A DNA stretch of 64,000 nt from Catenaria anguillulae PL171. Its lineage: Eukaryota; Blastocladiomycota; Blastocladiomycetes; Blastocladiales; Catenariaceae. Numbering within the stretch: the stretch's first letter is position 1; each line of letters opens with the position of its first letter. The notes beneath the pieces are model-generated. The model had not been told where the DNA came from and did no database searches. It saw nothing but the letters and a program-made list of their open reading frames with translations. Where the stretch lies: assembly GCA_002102555.1 (NCBI GenBank), contig MCFL01000019.1:1-64000 (forward strand). The letters are read 5' to 3'. The translations under genes and the position numbers were made by a program. Positions 55,099 through 64,000 of the stretch are shown one piece after another.

Positions 55099-55635
55099 GC
55101 CCTGTACCATCAATGAAGACACCCAGGTACCGACGCACGTCTCCTACACCCACCTGGGGCACCGCCACACCTTGCGACATTACTGTGGCTTCCCCACCGT
55201 CATGAGCATTGAATGCCAGCACAAATCCTTTGCTCTCATTTGCCTTGATGCGAGCCAATTTGTTGAAACTCGTCGACCAAATTGACCACCCGCTGCAGAT
55301 CCTCTTTCGACTTGGCAAAGATGGTGTTGTCAATGTACCCAATCGCAACGTACTTGTGTGTTGCCACCACCTCAAAGTCGCCCACCCGTGACCCCATGTC
55401 AACTTTTGGCAATCACACTTCAAGATTCATGCCCTCGCAGGCGTCCTCAACCGCGCACAACAAAATGTTGTAGAACACGTTCCAGAGGAACGGCAACTCG
55501 ACGGCACCTTGCGGTATGCCTCAGTAAAGGTTGAACTTGTCCGTCTTTCCAAAGGCCATGATGATGGAGGCTCTACAATCTTGCAAGAAGTTGTGGCAGT
55601 AAAAGTCGATAAACTGGTCCGGCAATCATAGGTGC

Positions 55636-55933
55636 TGTTGAATATTCGGTCCAGAAATAGCAAGACAATGGGACTTGTTGTGAGTGCAGGGGGTTGAAGT
55701 CGCGTGGTCCTCCCAGCCGCTCCCCCGGAGCGGCCTAGAGTCGGTTACGGGGGCCCATGGCCAGTGTGGGAAGTTATCATTGTTTGTAGTCGTCATCCTC
55801 TTTTCTTCTTCTTATCCCTCCCTCTGTCATCTCCCATGCCACCATGAGTGGTGCCTGAGCAATACAGTGAGGATCAATGGTCTCTCGATCTATCGACGCG
55901 AAATGGACCATGCAGATCCTCCACTTTCCCACA
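55636..55933 (-). repeat. Probable copia-2 3' LTR
   Basis: Begins TGTTGAATATT and ends TTTCCCACA, followed by ctcccccac, i.e. purine tract gtgggggag on the element strand, the same arrangement as copia-1 (gcgggggag). The partner LTR is outside the window, so the left border is uncertain. Confidence 0.45.
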
Positions 55934-56024
55934 CTCCCCCACAGGCATCACTCTGGGCATACCGGCCGGATAGGAAACCAGGTGAATCGTTATCTGAGCG
56001 CTTTTGGTATCAATCACAAGAGTT

Positions 56025-56396
56025 TTTTTTTTTACATTTTACCTCAGGACAATTACACATATGATAGTGACTTTCAAGAACACACAACACAAACTTGGGG
56101 CTTGGGGGATGTACTTGATCGTCTTGTGCTTTGACATAACCAGGAACATGGGTGGAACCGAGGATGCTTGCCGAGAGGGGGCTCAGATTGTTGAGTTGAG
56201 TGGGCGGGATCCACCCCGGCGGCTTGGACCCAAAACAACTGAAATTTAACTTGTGCTTGGCAACCAAACCAAATCCACACACAAGCAAGTGGCAAGGACC
56301 ATAGAAACACTATACCAGAATCGCCGCCTGTGGGGTTCGAACCCACGACGTCCACAGTGGACGCCCGGCGCCTTAACCACTGGGCCACGACAGCCC
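56025..56396 (-). mobile_element. SINE family B copy 2, tRNA-like head
   Basis: 372-bp insertion flanked by atcaatcacaagagtt (56009-56024 and 56397-56412). The tRNA-like head occupies 56396-56323 on the minus strand: A box tggcccagtgg, B box ggttcgaaccc. Body of about 280 nt, tail acaattgtcctgaggtaaaa type, poly(A). The head begins exactly at the duplication, so the copy is full length. Confidence 0.9.
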
Positions 56397-56474
56397 ATCA
56401 ATCACAAGAGTTACGACATATGGCAAAACACATCCATGCACGATCACAGAAAAAACAAGATGAATCGACGCACA

Positions 56475-57778
56475 TCAGATGTCCAGATGTGGACATGGTC
56501 GGAGATTCAACCATTCGCGGAATCGAGCAAACAATCTGATACTGAGGGGCTTGGTGAATCCCTCAGCTACATTCTGCAATCCGGCGATGAACATGAGTCG
56601 AACGTATTCGCGGCGCTGATTCTCGCGCAGGAACGCAAGCCGGACAGCGACATGAAGGATTGAGCGGCGGAGCCCATCTCCATCTGCGAGCGCAATAGCC
56701 GCTTTTTTGTCGCAGTTAATGCGGATCGGATTCTGGCGGGAGTCACCAGCCATGTCCGATCCCAGACAGCCTCAACAGCAGCATTCACATCTGCCTCTGC
56801 CGTAGATGTTGCAACCCATGGTTGTCGCCGGCTTGACCATGACACAAGTCCTTGTCCAATGCGGAGGCAGAAACCTGAGGTCGAGCGTTGCGTGTTGGGG
56901 TCGTCGGCATATGACGAGTCGCAGTACCCATCAACTGTGTCCCAGAAAGAGGAGCCGGTGGCGATCTTTGGGTACCAGATGCCCAGGTCAGGATACCGCT
57001 GGAGATAGCCGACAATCATGAGTAGGTCAGCATAGTTGCGTTTGCTGGGGCTGCATGCCCGCCGGGCTGCAAAGTGGACAGCAAAGGAGATGTCTGGGCG
57101 CGTTCCGGTGGCAACAAAGAGGAGCATGCCCAGGAGTTTCTGGTATCGCTTGTGCATTTCGGGTGAGAGGGGCGCAGGGTCAATCTCCTCCTTGACAACA
57201 TGGTCATGGGCAGGTCGGTCTTGGGCATGGATCTCGCCGCCAAACTCGCGGATAATCCCATCAACGTGCTGCGGGTGTCCAAGCCAAATGCCGCCCTTGC
57301 ATTGTACCAACTTTGTGTTGAGAAATCCGTCGGCGACACCAAGGTCCTTGATGTTGAGTGCAGGTTTGTTGTCAATATTGTATGTGAGCAACTGCGTCTT
57401 GGTTGATTCGATTGCAGCCATTGACGGCCCAGTGATGAGTAGGTTGTCAACATAAATGACGATGGGCACAAACACAGATGCGGTCTGCTTGTCTTTTTGC
57501 ACGAGTACACAGTCCTTGTTCTTGCAGACTTCAAATCCAAGTGCAAACAGCACCTCACGCAAGTACTTGGCCCAATGGCGACCCGCCTCCTTCAATCCAT
57601 AAAGCGGCTTGATGAGTAGAAGTGCCTCGTCTTTCTCTACATGGTAACCAGGTGGTGCCCACATGAGCGTTGCCACTTGCGTGTCGCATGGAGGTACGCA
57701 TTGGATACGTCCATGGCAAAAATGGTCCATCCATGGGCAGCAGCGAGGGCAACAACAATGCGTACGACAGTTAGGCTT
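56475..57778 (-). pseudogene. Copia-2 pol C-terminal part: RT end and RNase H
   Basis: From LINE-5 downward: VVRIVVALAAAHGWTIFAMDVSNAYLHA, a frameshift near 57680, then LYGLKEAGRHW, YVDNLLITG (YVDN in place of YVDD), NIKDLGVADGFLNTKL, GMLLFVATGTRPDISFAV; RNase H GYCDSSYADD, STAEADVNAAVEAVWDR; a second shift near 56750, then INCDKKAAIALADGDG and the C-terminus ENQRREYVRLMFI...CPHLDI. The Asp-to-Asn change at the second catalytic aspartate of the RT would abolish activity. Confidence 0.9.
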
Positions 57779-57794
57779 GGCGTCCCAGAATACG

Positions 57795-59868
57795 TTTTTT
57801 TTTTAATATCACTACCACATGTATTGAAGCTGAAAAACCAACACAATAGCCCTGAAATAAGGTACAAGAGCCGGAAGGCCACAGATCCAAAACACTCAAT
57901 AAACGACAAAAGCAAGCAGGGAAAATGGCAAGCAGTTGGTGGTGGGGGCACTTGGCCATGGGGCGAAAAAAAAGAGGGTGAGGAGGAGAGGGAAAAAGAG
58001 GAGGTAAACAGAAAGGAAGTAACAAAATCAAAAAGTTAACACTCAACCACATCACGGGTGCACAGTTTCAACGACACGCAAAAGAAAATCAGGTTCAAAA
58101 ACAAATGATGGAGAACAGGGTAAATTCAACAAGAGACATGGATGGATGGAAGAGGAATTACGCCACAAGCGCAGAGATAGCCGTAGGGGACGGCGAGGGG
58201 ACAAAAATAGAGCGTGTACCTGGCTGTACCCCAACACGAGTAGCAAAGCGTTGTTCTGTGTGGCCAAATCCGAATCGGGGGGTCGAGAGCCCTGGGAATG
58301 TGCCATGGAATCGCCACTCATCAAAGGAAACTGGCACTTGCGAGGTGGTCAGGGAGCCAGCAAGTGGTGGGCAGCCAACACGGCACTCGTGGATGTAGTG
58401 CGCGGCAATGAGTGCGGAATCCATGAGCGACTGCCGGGTCCCTGAGGTGCGTCCCTCTTGGCAATGGGCACACTGGCAAGGCTGATGAGTTGACCGTTCC
58501 TCTGGTGCGCGCCGCTCAATTGGTCCAACAAGCCTGCAACGTTCCTTCCACACAGGTGGAGCAAAGTGTGGCCTGGAGGCACAACACCCTCGTCGAGCAT
58601 CAGGCAAGTGCATTCTGCGAAGTGGCGCAGCGTGACAATTGGTCCGTTCACCGTGTTACGGGAATCAATGGCAACACACACACCGAAGGTCGGCGACCCG
58701 TTTTCCCCCAAGAAAACCATGAGTTGGCCAACATGGTACAACGGAGTGAGGGCCAGGCGGGGCTGAATCGGCATTGCAGCAACTGGGCCAAAAGATGTGC
58801 ACCAGTCAGAAACAGCGTTGGTCAGGGCGACCAGTGCATTGTGCAGGCGGCCAGGGCGAGGGCGCTTTTTGGCAAGCAGATGTCAGATTGAGGCAAACGC
58901 GTTTGCATACCGTGCTGAAGTACTGTCCTGGTCATGAAAACAACAAAGGGAAGCGAGGGGAGAAAGTGAGCAAACACCAGCATCATGGAGGCGGGAACGC
59001 AAAATATGGAGAACAGGTGACGGAATAACGGCCTCCAATGGAATGTCCTCCACAGGGCAAACACGTAGAGGGTCAGCACGCCCAGCGAGGTGAATGGAGG
59101 TGAGAGAGCCGGAGAGGAGGGGAAGAAGATTCAGAATCGGAGAGGCAGGAAGACCTGCTGATGTAAATTGGCTTGGCGGATGCGAAAGTCGGTTGGTCCA
59201 CCAACGGATTGCACGTTGGGCAAGACTGGATATGGCGCACGAGACTTGAAAGCGCTCGCTTTGCACGGGCTGGCTTAAACAGTAGCGAAGGTGTGACACT
59301 CGAGCTGCAAGGATGGTGTGCTTGATGGAGGCGAGCCCGTATGTAGTTGCATCGTAGAAAATTGAGACTGGTGTGTTGGACGGCAATCGGGCCGCCACTC
59401 GAACCACTGCGCGGAACTTTGCGTCCAGCTGGTCAAGGAACGTTGGTGACGGGACGTAGCCAAATGCACGGTACGCAACCGCAGGGATGATTGCTGAGTT
59501 GATCACGTATACCACAATCCTGGCAGGGACCCGTTTCGTCCTCAGGACATTAAGCGCACTTGTCACGGCATCCCTCATCACTTTTTCTGTCGCCTTCCTT
59601 GGTCCTGATCCATCCACAAATACACCCAGATATCTCTTCATCTCACTTGGGCCTGCGCACGGTACCTCAACTCCTCTTGACGTCACACTACCCACTCCAC
59701 CGTCTCTTGTGTTGAACGCCAGCACAAAGCCCTTGCTTGCATTTGCTCGGATCCAGGTGAGTAGGTTGAATGCGTCGACCAAATCCACCACCTCCTGGAG
59801 TAGCTCACGCGAGCGCGCAAAGAAAATGGCATCGTCAATGTATCCAATTGCTACGTAGCAATGGCGGC
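57795..59868 (-). mobile_element. LINE-5: family A-like LINE, 5'-truncated and internally deleted
   Basis: Inserted in copia-2 RT between ggcgtcccagaatacg duplications (57779-57794 and 59869-59884). It starts inside RT at YVAIGYIDDAIFFARS. Frames 59863-58883 and 58774 downward carry the RT thumb and linker, then an internal deletion near 58555 joins PPGHTLLHLC to KERCRLVGPIE, removing RNase H (about 1.5 kb). The C-terminal end ISALVA at 58158 and 3' UTR follow, then aatacatgtggtagtgatat plus poly(A). Its 3' region is almost identical to LINE-6. Confidence 0.9.
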
Positions 59869-59884
59869 GGCGTCCCAGAATACG

Positions 59885-61184
59885 TTTCCATTCCCTCGGC
59901 CGATTGCTGGTCACCGCAGGCAACGATCCTTGCCTTGAATTTGGTCAACACGCCATCTGGGTTGCTCTTGGTGCTGTACACCCATTTGCACCCGATCGGC
60001 CGCTGGCCGGCCTGGATCTTGACGATCTCGAACGTGCTGTTTGCCTCAAGCGCAGCCAACTCGACCAACTCTGCGTGCTTCCAATGGTCTGCATTCTCGT
60101 CACTTCGCGCTTCTTTGAATGTCCTTGGCACGTGTACGTTGGCAGCTTTGATCTTTGGCATGTTGAGCTCCATGGAGTTGAGCAGTTGTGCAGTTGCGCG
60201 GGCAAGTCGTCAGCCAGTTCGGGGGTTGATTTGAGGTGGTTCATCATTATGAAAAGCGAGTGAGGCGGAAACTGGCCTGGTGGTAGACATTGCACGATGC
60301 CCGCGAGTGCCTCTCTCCCCCGCACCGGGGCGGTGAAGCATAATCTCAACATACGGAACAGTGGTCGGTCGCGGCGGGAAGCTCCGCGCAGTGCGGGATG
60401 GTGAACGGGGGCGCATTGGCAGTTGCGGCGATGGTGAGCGGCGACGCGTCGATGGCTTTCGGCCAGCAGGGGTTGTGCGCAAACGGCGAGTGCGGGATGG
60501 TGGCTGCACATGAGAGTCACCACCGGGAAATTGCATGTCATCGTCAGAGTCAAAGCCCTCAGGCACGAAATCGCTGTCAGCCGCGTCATCAGGGCCACCA
60601 CGGGAGGCGAATGCCTCAGACAGCGCCGAGCAGAACTCTGGCAATGGGCCAGCGACAACGCGAGCGACCACCTCAGTCTCAATGAAACATGCGGAGACAG
60701 ATTCGAGGACAGCACCCGAGGATGGCTCCAATAGCAGGAAGGTGGCGCAATCGCTGTCCTTGTACCCAACAAACACAAGCTTTTCAGCAGCAGGGCACAG
60801 CTTGAAAACTGTTGCGTCAGGGTTCGGCAGCTGGAAAGCTGTTGCGCCAAAGACGCAAAGGCGGGGAACAAATTTCGAGTCAAAAAACGCTTGGTATGGG
60901 GTCAGCCCCTGCAGCGCCGGCAGCGGAGTGTGGTTGCGCACAACACCCACAAAGCAGGCGGCATGCGGCCAGAGGACGGCGGCCTCCTCAGCAGGCACAA
61001 GGCCGTCCAGGTGGAGCAGATGGGCACGCGCGCGCTCATTGATGTGCCAATTGAGACGCTCAATGCGTCCATTTGCCTGGTGGTGGCCAGCAAGCAACAA
61101 GTAGCGCCGGACATTGCGCTCAGTGAGCCACCTGTCGAACTGGGCGTTGACAAACTCTGTGCCACAGTCGTGTTGGATGGCCTG
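59885..61184 (-). pseudogene. Copia-2 pol middle part: integrase C-terminal region and RT start
   Basis: From the SINE at 61200 downward: integrase second catalytic Asp region (QHDCGTEFVNAQFDRW), the Glu-bearing HHQANGRIERLNWHINER, conserved KLVFVGYKDSDCATF, an acidic and Arg/Ser/Pro-rich linker, then a frameshift near 60200 to RT (MPKIKAANVHVPRTFKEAR, IGCKWVYSTKSNPDGVLTKFKARIVACGDQQ) up to the LINE-5 site. Homologous over its length to copia-1 pol. Confidence 0.88.
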
Positions 61185-61199
61185 CAGGCGGCACGAAGT

Positions 61200-61575
61200 T
61201 TTTTTTTTAAATTTTACCTCAGGACAATTGTACATATGGCGACAATCCATGAACAAATACACAACACAAACTTGAAGCTTGGAGGGACTTGGACTTGAGG
61301 ATCTTGTACTTGACACAGGCGGGAACACAGACGGACACGTGGTGCTTGCCAAGAGGGGGCTCAGATTGAAGTTGAGCAGGCGGGATCCACCCCGGACAGC
61401 TTGGACCTGAAACAACTTGAATTTAACTTGTGCTTGGCAACCAAACCAAATCCACGCACAAGCGAGTGGCAAGGACTATAGAAATTCACTATACCAGAAT
61501 TGCCGCCTGTGGGGTTTGAACCCACGACCTCCACAGTGGATGCCTGGCGCCTTAACCACTGGGCCACGACAGCCC
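61200..61575 (-). mobile_element. SINE family B copy 3
   Basis: 376-bp insertion in copia-2 integrase flanked by caggcggcacgaagt (61185-61199 and 61576-61590). tRNA-like head at 61575-61502 (minus) with the same A box as copy 2 and B box ggttcaaaccc. Same body and tail. Confidence 0.9.
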
Positions 61576-61590
61576 CAGGCGGCACGAAGT

Positions 61591-63053
61591 GCGACGCTCC
61601 CAGAGGGTCACAAGCGAGACGAAGGCACAGAAGACGGAATCAGACTTGTCGGGGATCGGGACAACGGCGCAAAAATCTGAGTAATCGTCAAGCACAATGA
61701 GCAAGTGTTGGACGCCGCCATCACCAAATCGAGCGACAATGTTGAGGTTGATGAACAAACGTGTAATGTGGTCCAAAAAAAAAACGTTTGAGCAGTTCAG
61801 TTAGTTGATCTGAGGAACTGCGATGCAGCAAATGTGCGCCACTGAGTCGCTAGGGCCAGACCACACGTGTGGCAATCAACAGTGCGTGGGTGCAGGCCGA
61901 GCGACTTGCAAAGCATCGTCCACGATGGTCCAGAGATGTGGTTGTAAGCAACGTGGAGCTGGAGCAGGCGGTCAGCGGACGGCAACCTTGACAGAGGATC
62001 CGCGGTGGAATCTGCCGCCGCAGCGTATGCCAACTCAAATGCACGTTCAAAGTTGGTCTGGTAGACCTCACTGAGTTCGCCAATGCGGCTGTCAAACAGG
62101 GAGTTCGCACAAAACATGTAGTTGGCGCTGTGTGAGGCAACATAGGTTGTGGCGAGAGAGTCGTCGCTGCCAAGCGCAAACGGCTCCCAAGTATCAACGT
62201 CGCGCAAGCCACCGGCATACACACCAGCAGCAGCAGCATCCTGCGAGAGCACAAGGAGCGCAGAGGCCCCATCGCACGCAGGCAGCCCCACTTCCGGCGG
62301 CATGGCAGCCATAGGGAGGAACCAAAGACCACCCCGGGCAACGAGCGGGAAGCGCGGCAGGGTGATGTCGTCACACACGCAGTGGGCCGGGACAGAGTCC
62401 AGCTGGAGTACGGGAGGCAACCTCGGGCGGCAATCAGGAGCATGAATCACAATGTACTGAATTCCGATGAAAGTAGAGAATTGGATATGGGGATACGCAA
62501 CAGTGACGAGTTGCGGGGAGAGCAAGCGGGTGGCCAAACGAGGCACAAGGAGGACATTGAACAAGTAGATTGGCAGGTGGTCAGACCCGAGGGGAAGCTT
62601 GACTGTCCCAATGTGTGTGGCAGACAAGAAACTCTTGTTGGCAACAGAGATCTTGCACTCAGCAGCGAGCGGGGTCAGATTGACAAAGTCACTCCTAAAC
62701 GGGGTCACGTGGCGCAAGCAACCGCTGTCAACACACCAATCAGAGTGCCCGTTGTGCAGGGAGGCAACAAGTACCTCGTCACGGGCAACGGCGTCGTGCT
62801 GGCCGGCCAAATACGCAACAGCGTCGCCAGCGCGCTGGCCGCGGCGGTCATGCCTGTCTTGTGGGGCATGGTCGGCAGCACGTTGAGGTGCACCCATGGC
62901 CGGGGCGCGCGCTGGGCCAGGGACACAACCTCCCTCGGCAGCAATGCGCTTGACCGTGGACCACACCAGGTTCTTTGGCATGTCGCAGAGCCGTGGAACG
63001 TGGCCGGTCCAGCTGCAGTTGTCGCAAGTGGCAGTCTTGTGCTCTGCGAGCAA
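61591..63053 (-). pseudogene. Copia-2 gag end, protease and integrase start
   Basis: Open for 418 codons (63053-61797): C-x2-C...C zinc-finger-like segment (CDNCSWTGHVPRLC), aspartic protease (WCVDSGCLRHVT), pre-integrase zinc module (HVAYNHISGPSWTM...CHTC). It ends at a stop after FLRSTN; a plus-strand A10 run (61773-61782) marks the break. Integrase resumes in another frame (LDHITRLFINLNIVARFG, LLIVLDDYSDFC) to the SINE at 61575. The upstream part of gag is cut off by LINE-6 near 63058. Confidence 0.85.
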
Positions 63054-63058
63054 GCATG

Positions 63059-64000
63059 AGCGGACTTGATCGTGTTCGATGGGGCCATTCGCAACGGCCG
63101 TAAGGCGTCGTCCATGATCGCGTCATTGGCTGACGATTCATCAGTCACGTTCCGTGTCAAGGTTTTGACGGGCCGCCTGCCAACTCGCGCCCAGCTCCAC
63201 AAGTATTGGCCGGGCCAGGTACCATCCCCGAATTGCGTGCTTTGTGGTGCGCTTGACAATCAACAGCACTGGTTCAGATGCCCAGCGCTCGCCGACTTTC
63301 TCTGGACGTGCCGGCTAGACGTGCATGATCAAGTGTTGGGACTGCTACGGCGCCGTAAGATGACAGCGCACTGTGTGTCTGCAAGAACACTGGTCGAGCG
63401 GCTCATGAGCTTGCCCAAGATCCGAGCGACGGCAGCGTGCGTGGTTGACGTTCACTTGCGACAGCAGTTCCCCCAACTTGCACCCGCACTAGCGCAGATT
63501 GTCGCCATTGCCTCCACGACCATCCAGACTGTATTGTGGATGGAACGTTGCAGGCTTGTTGGACCAATTGAGCAGCGCGCACCGGAGGAACGGTCAACTC
63601 ATCAGCCTTGCCAGTGTGCCCATTGCCAAGAGGGACGCACCTCAGGGACCCGGCAGTCGCTCATGGATTCCGCACTCATTGCCGCGCACTACATCCACGA
63701 GTGCCGTGTTGGCTGCCCACCACTTGCTGGCTCCCTGACCACCTCGCAAGTGCCAGTTTCCTTTGATGAGTGGCGATTCCATGGCACATTCCCAGGGCTC
63801 TCGACCCCCCGATTCGGATTTGGCCACACAGAACAACGCTTTGCTACTCGTGTTGGGGTACAGCCAGGTACACGCTCTATTTTTGTCCCCTCGCCGTCCC
63901 CTACGGCTATCTCTGCGCTTGTGGCGTAATTCCTCTTCCATCCATCCATGTCTCTTGTTGAATTTACCCTGTTCTCCATCATTTGTTTTTGAACCTGATT
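63059..64000 (+). mobile_element. LINE-6: 5'-truncated family A-like LINE running off the window
   Basis: Starts abruptly at the copia-2 junction with ADLIVFDGAIRNGRKAS (C-terminal part of ORF2) and continues past the right edge. From 63560 onward it is almost identical to the reverse strand of LINE-5, indicating recent common origin. Confidence 0.88.
63066..63929 (+). pseudogene. LINE-6 ORF2 C-terminal fragment
   Basis: 287 codons, open to its natural stop (ISALVA at 63929). Contains CVLCGALDNQQHWFRC, a C-x2-C-x7-H-x4-C motif also present in LINE-1, -2 and -3, then C-x-C-x2-C (CQCAHC) and the conserved end FHGTFPGLSTPRFGFGH. No RT or RNase H remains because of 5' truncation. The uninterrupted frame suggests recent insertion. 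Confidence 0.85.

Larger units (their letters stand above)
52745..55635 (-). mobile_element. LINE-4: family A-like LINE, internally deleted, split by a half-LINE and by copia-2
   Basis: Minus strand, tail aatacatgtggtagtgaccc plus poly(A). The C-terminal ORF2 end (53370-53110: FPGLSTPRFGFGHSQQRF) is joined at about 53371 to RT-terminal sequence (FIDGTGPRKATERAM) with the RNase H region missing. After the half-LINE (53550-55098) RT continues (KANESKGFVLAFN, IGYID) with frameshifts to about 55635, where the probable copia-2 LTR begins. The remaining 5' part would lie beyond copia-2, outside the window, which explains why no target duplication is found. Confidence 0.8.
55636..63058 (-). mobile_element. 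Copia-2: Ty1/copia retrotransposon, 5' part cut by LINE-6
   Basis: Minus-strand copia order (gag knuckle, protease, integrase, RT, RNase H) from 63053 down to 56475. The 3' LTR is probably 55636-55933. It is interrupted by SINE B copies at 56025-56396 and 61200-61575 and by LINE-5 at 57795-59868. The 5' LTR is not in the window because LINE-6 interrupts the gag end. It is a different copia family from copia-1 by protein sequence. Confidence 0.85.

Noticed and set aside
61770-61800. A10 run in copia-2 as another micro-insertion
   Set aside because: No flanking duplication could be found; it may be simple slippage or a frameshifting run.
1-64000. CRISPR arrays, bacterial operons, prophage or riboswitches
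   Set aside because: No regularly spaced short repeats, ribosome-binding sites or prokaryotic gene clusters were seen; introns and gene content are eukaryotic.

Overview
The window looks like fungal nuclear DNA. It has short spliceosomal introns (about 78-300 bp), an LSG1 ribosome-assembly GTPase, ribosomal protein uS14 (RPS29) and an Rgp1-type Golgi protein, followed by a long block of nested retrotransposons (chromodomain Ty3/gypsy, Ty1/copia, LINEs with an RNase H domain, and tRNA-derived SINEs). I cannot name the species; an early-diverging fungus is only a guess.

Layout. 1-8.1 kb holds four host genes: LSG1 (-, its C-terminal exon runs off the left edge), uS14 (+, three exons), RGP1-like (-, four exons) and a large coiled-coil protein (+). 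LSG1 and uS14 share a 469-bp divergent promoter with two CACGTG boxes. From 8.7 kb to the right edge I see no convincing host gene; nearly everything is retrotransposon sequence stacked by successive insertion.

Stack 1 (9.9-37.2 kb): gypsy-1 (9889-37237, minus, TSD atgtg) carries gypsy-2 (13901-36536, minus, TSD agtat) inside its 5' LTR. Gypsy-2 in turn carries two nearly complete LINEs in opposite orientation, LINE-1 (17397-25279, minus) and LINE-2 (26855-34818, plus), one tRNA-derived SINE and a 33-bp insertion. Gypsy-1 also holds a SINE whose body is a tRNA-Arg/tRNA-Val dimer. Stack 2 (39.3-52.6 kb): copia-1 (39266-52618, plus, TSD atgaa) carries LINE-3 (40553-48570) and a short poly(A) element. 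Stack 3 (52.7-64 kb): LINE-4 (minus) is interrupted by an ORF1-only half-LINE and then apparently by copia-2 (minus), which itself holds two SINEs, LINE-5 and the start of LINE-6 at the right edge.

How the parts relate. Most poly(A)-ended insertions have recognisable target-site duplications of 12-21 bp, so the order of events can be read directly. LTR divergence agrees with the nesting for gypsy-1 (about 9 of 191 differ) and gypsy-2 (5 of 287); copia-1 has 2 of 271. LINE families A and B, the half-LINE and the tRNA-dimer SINE end in variants of one motif, roughly AATRCATGYRRTAGYGAY before the poly(A), which suggests shared recognition by LINE reverse transcriptase. The most novel-looking items are the tRNA-Arg/tRNA-Val dimer SINE, a second SINE family with two different tRNA heads on one tail, the half-LINE, and insertions as short as 33-45 bp with full target-site duplications.
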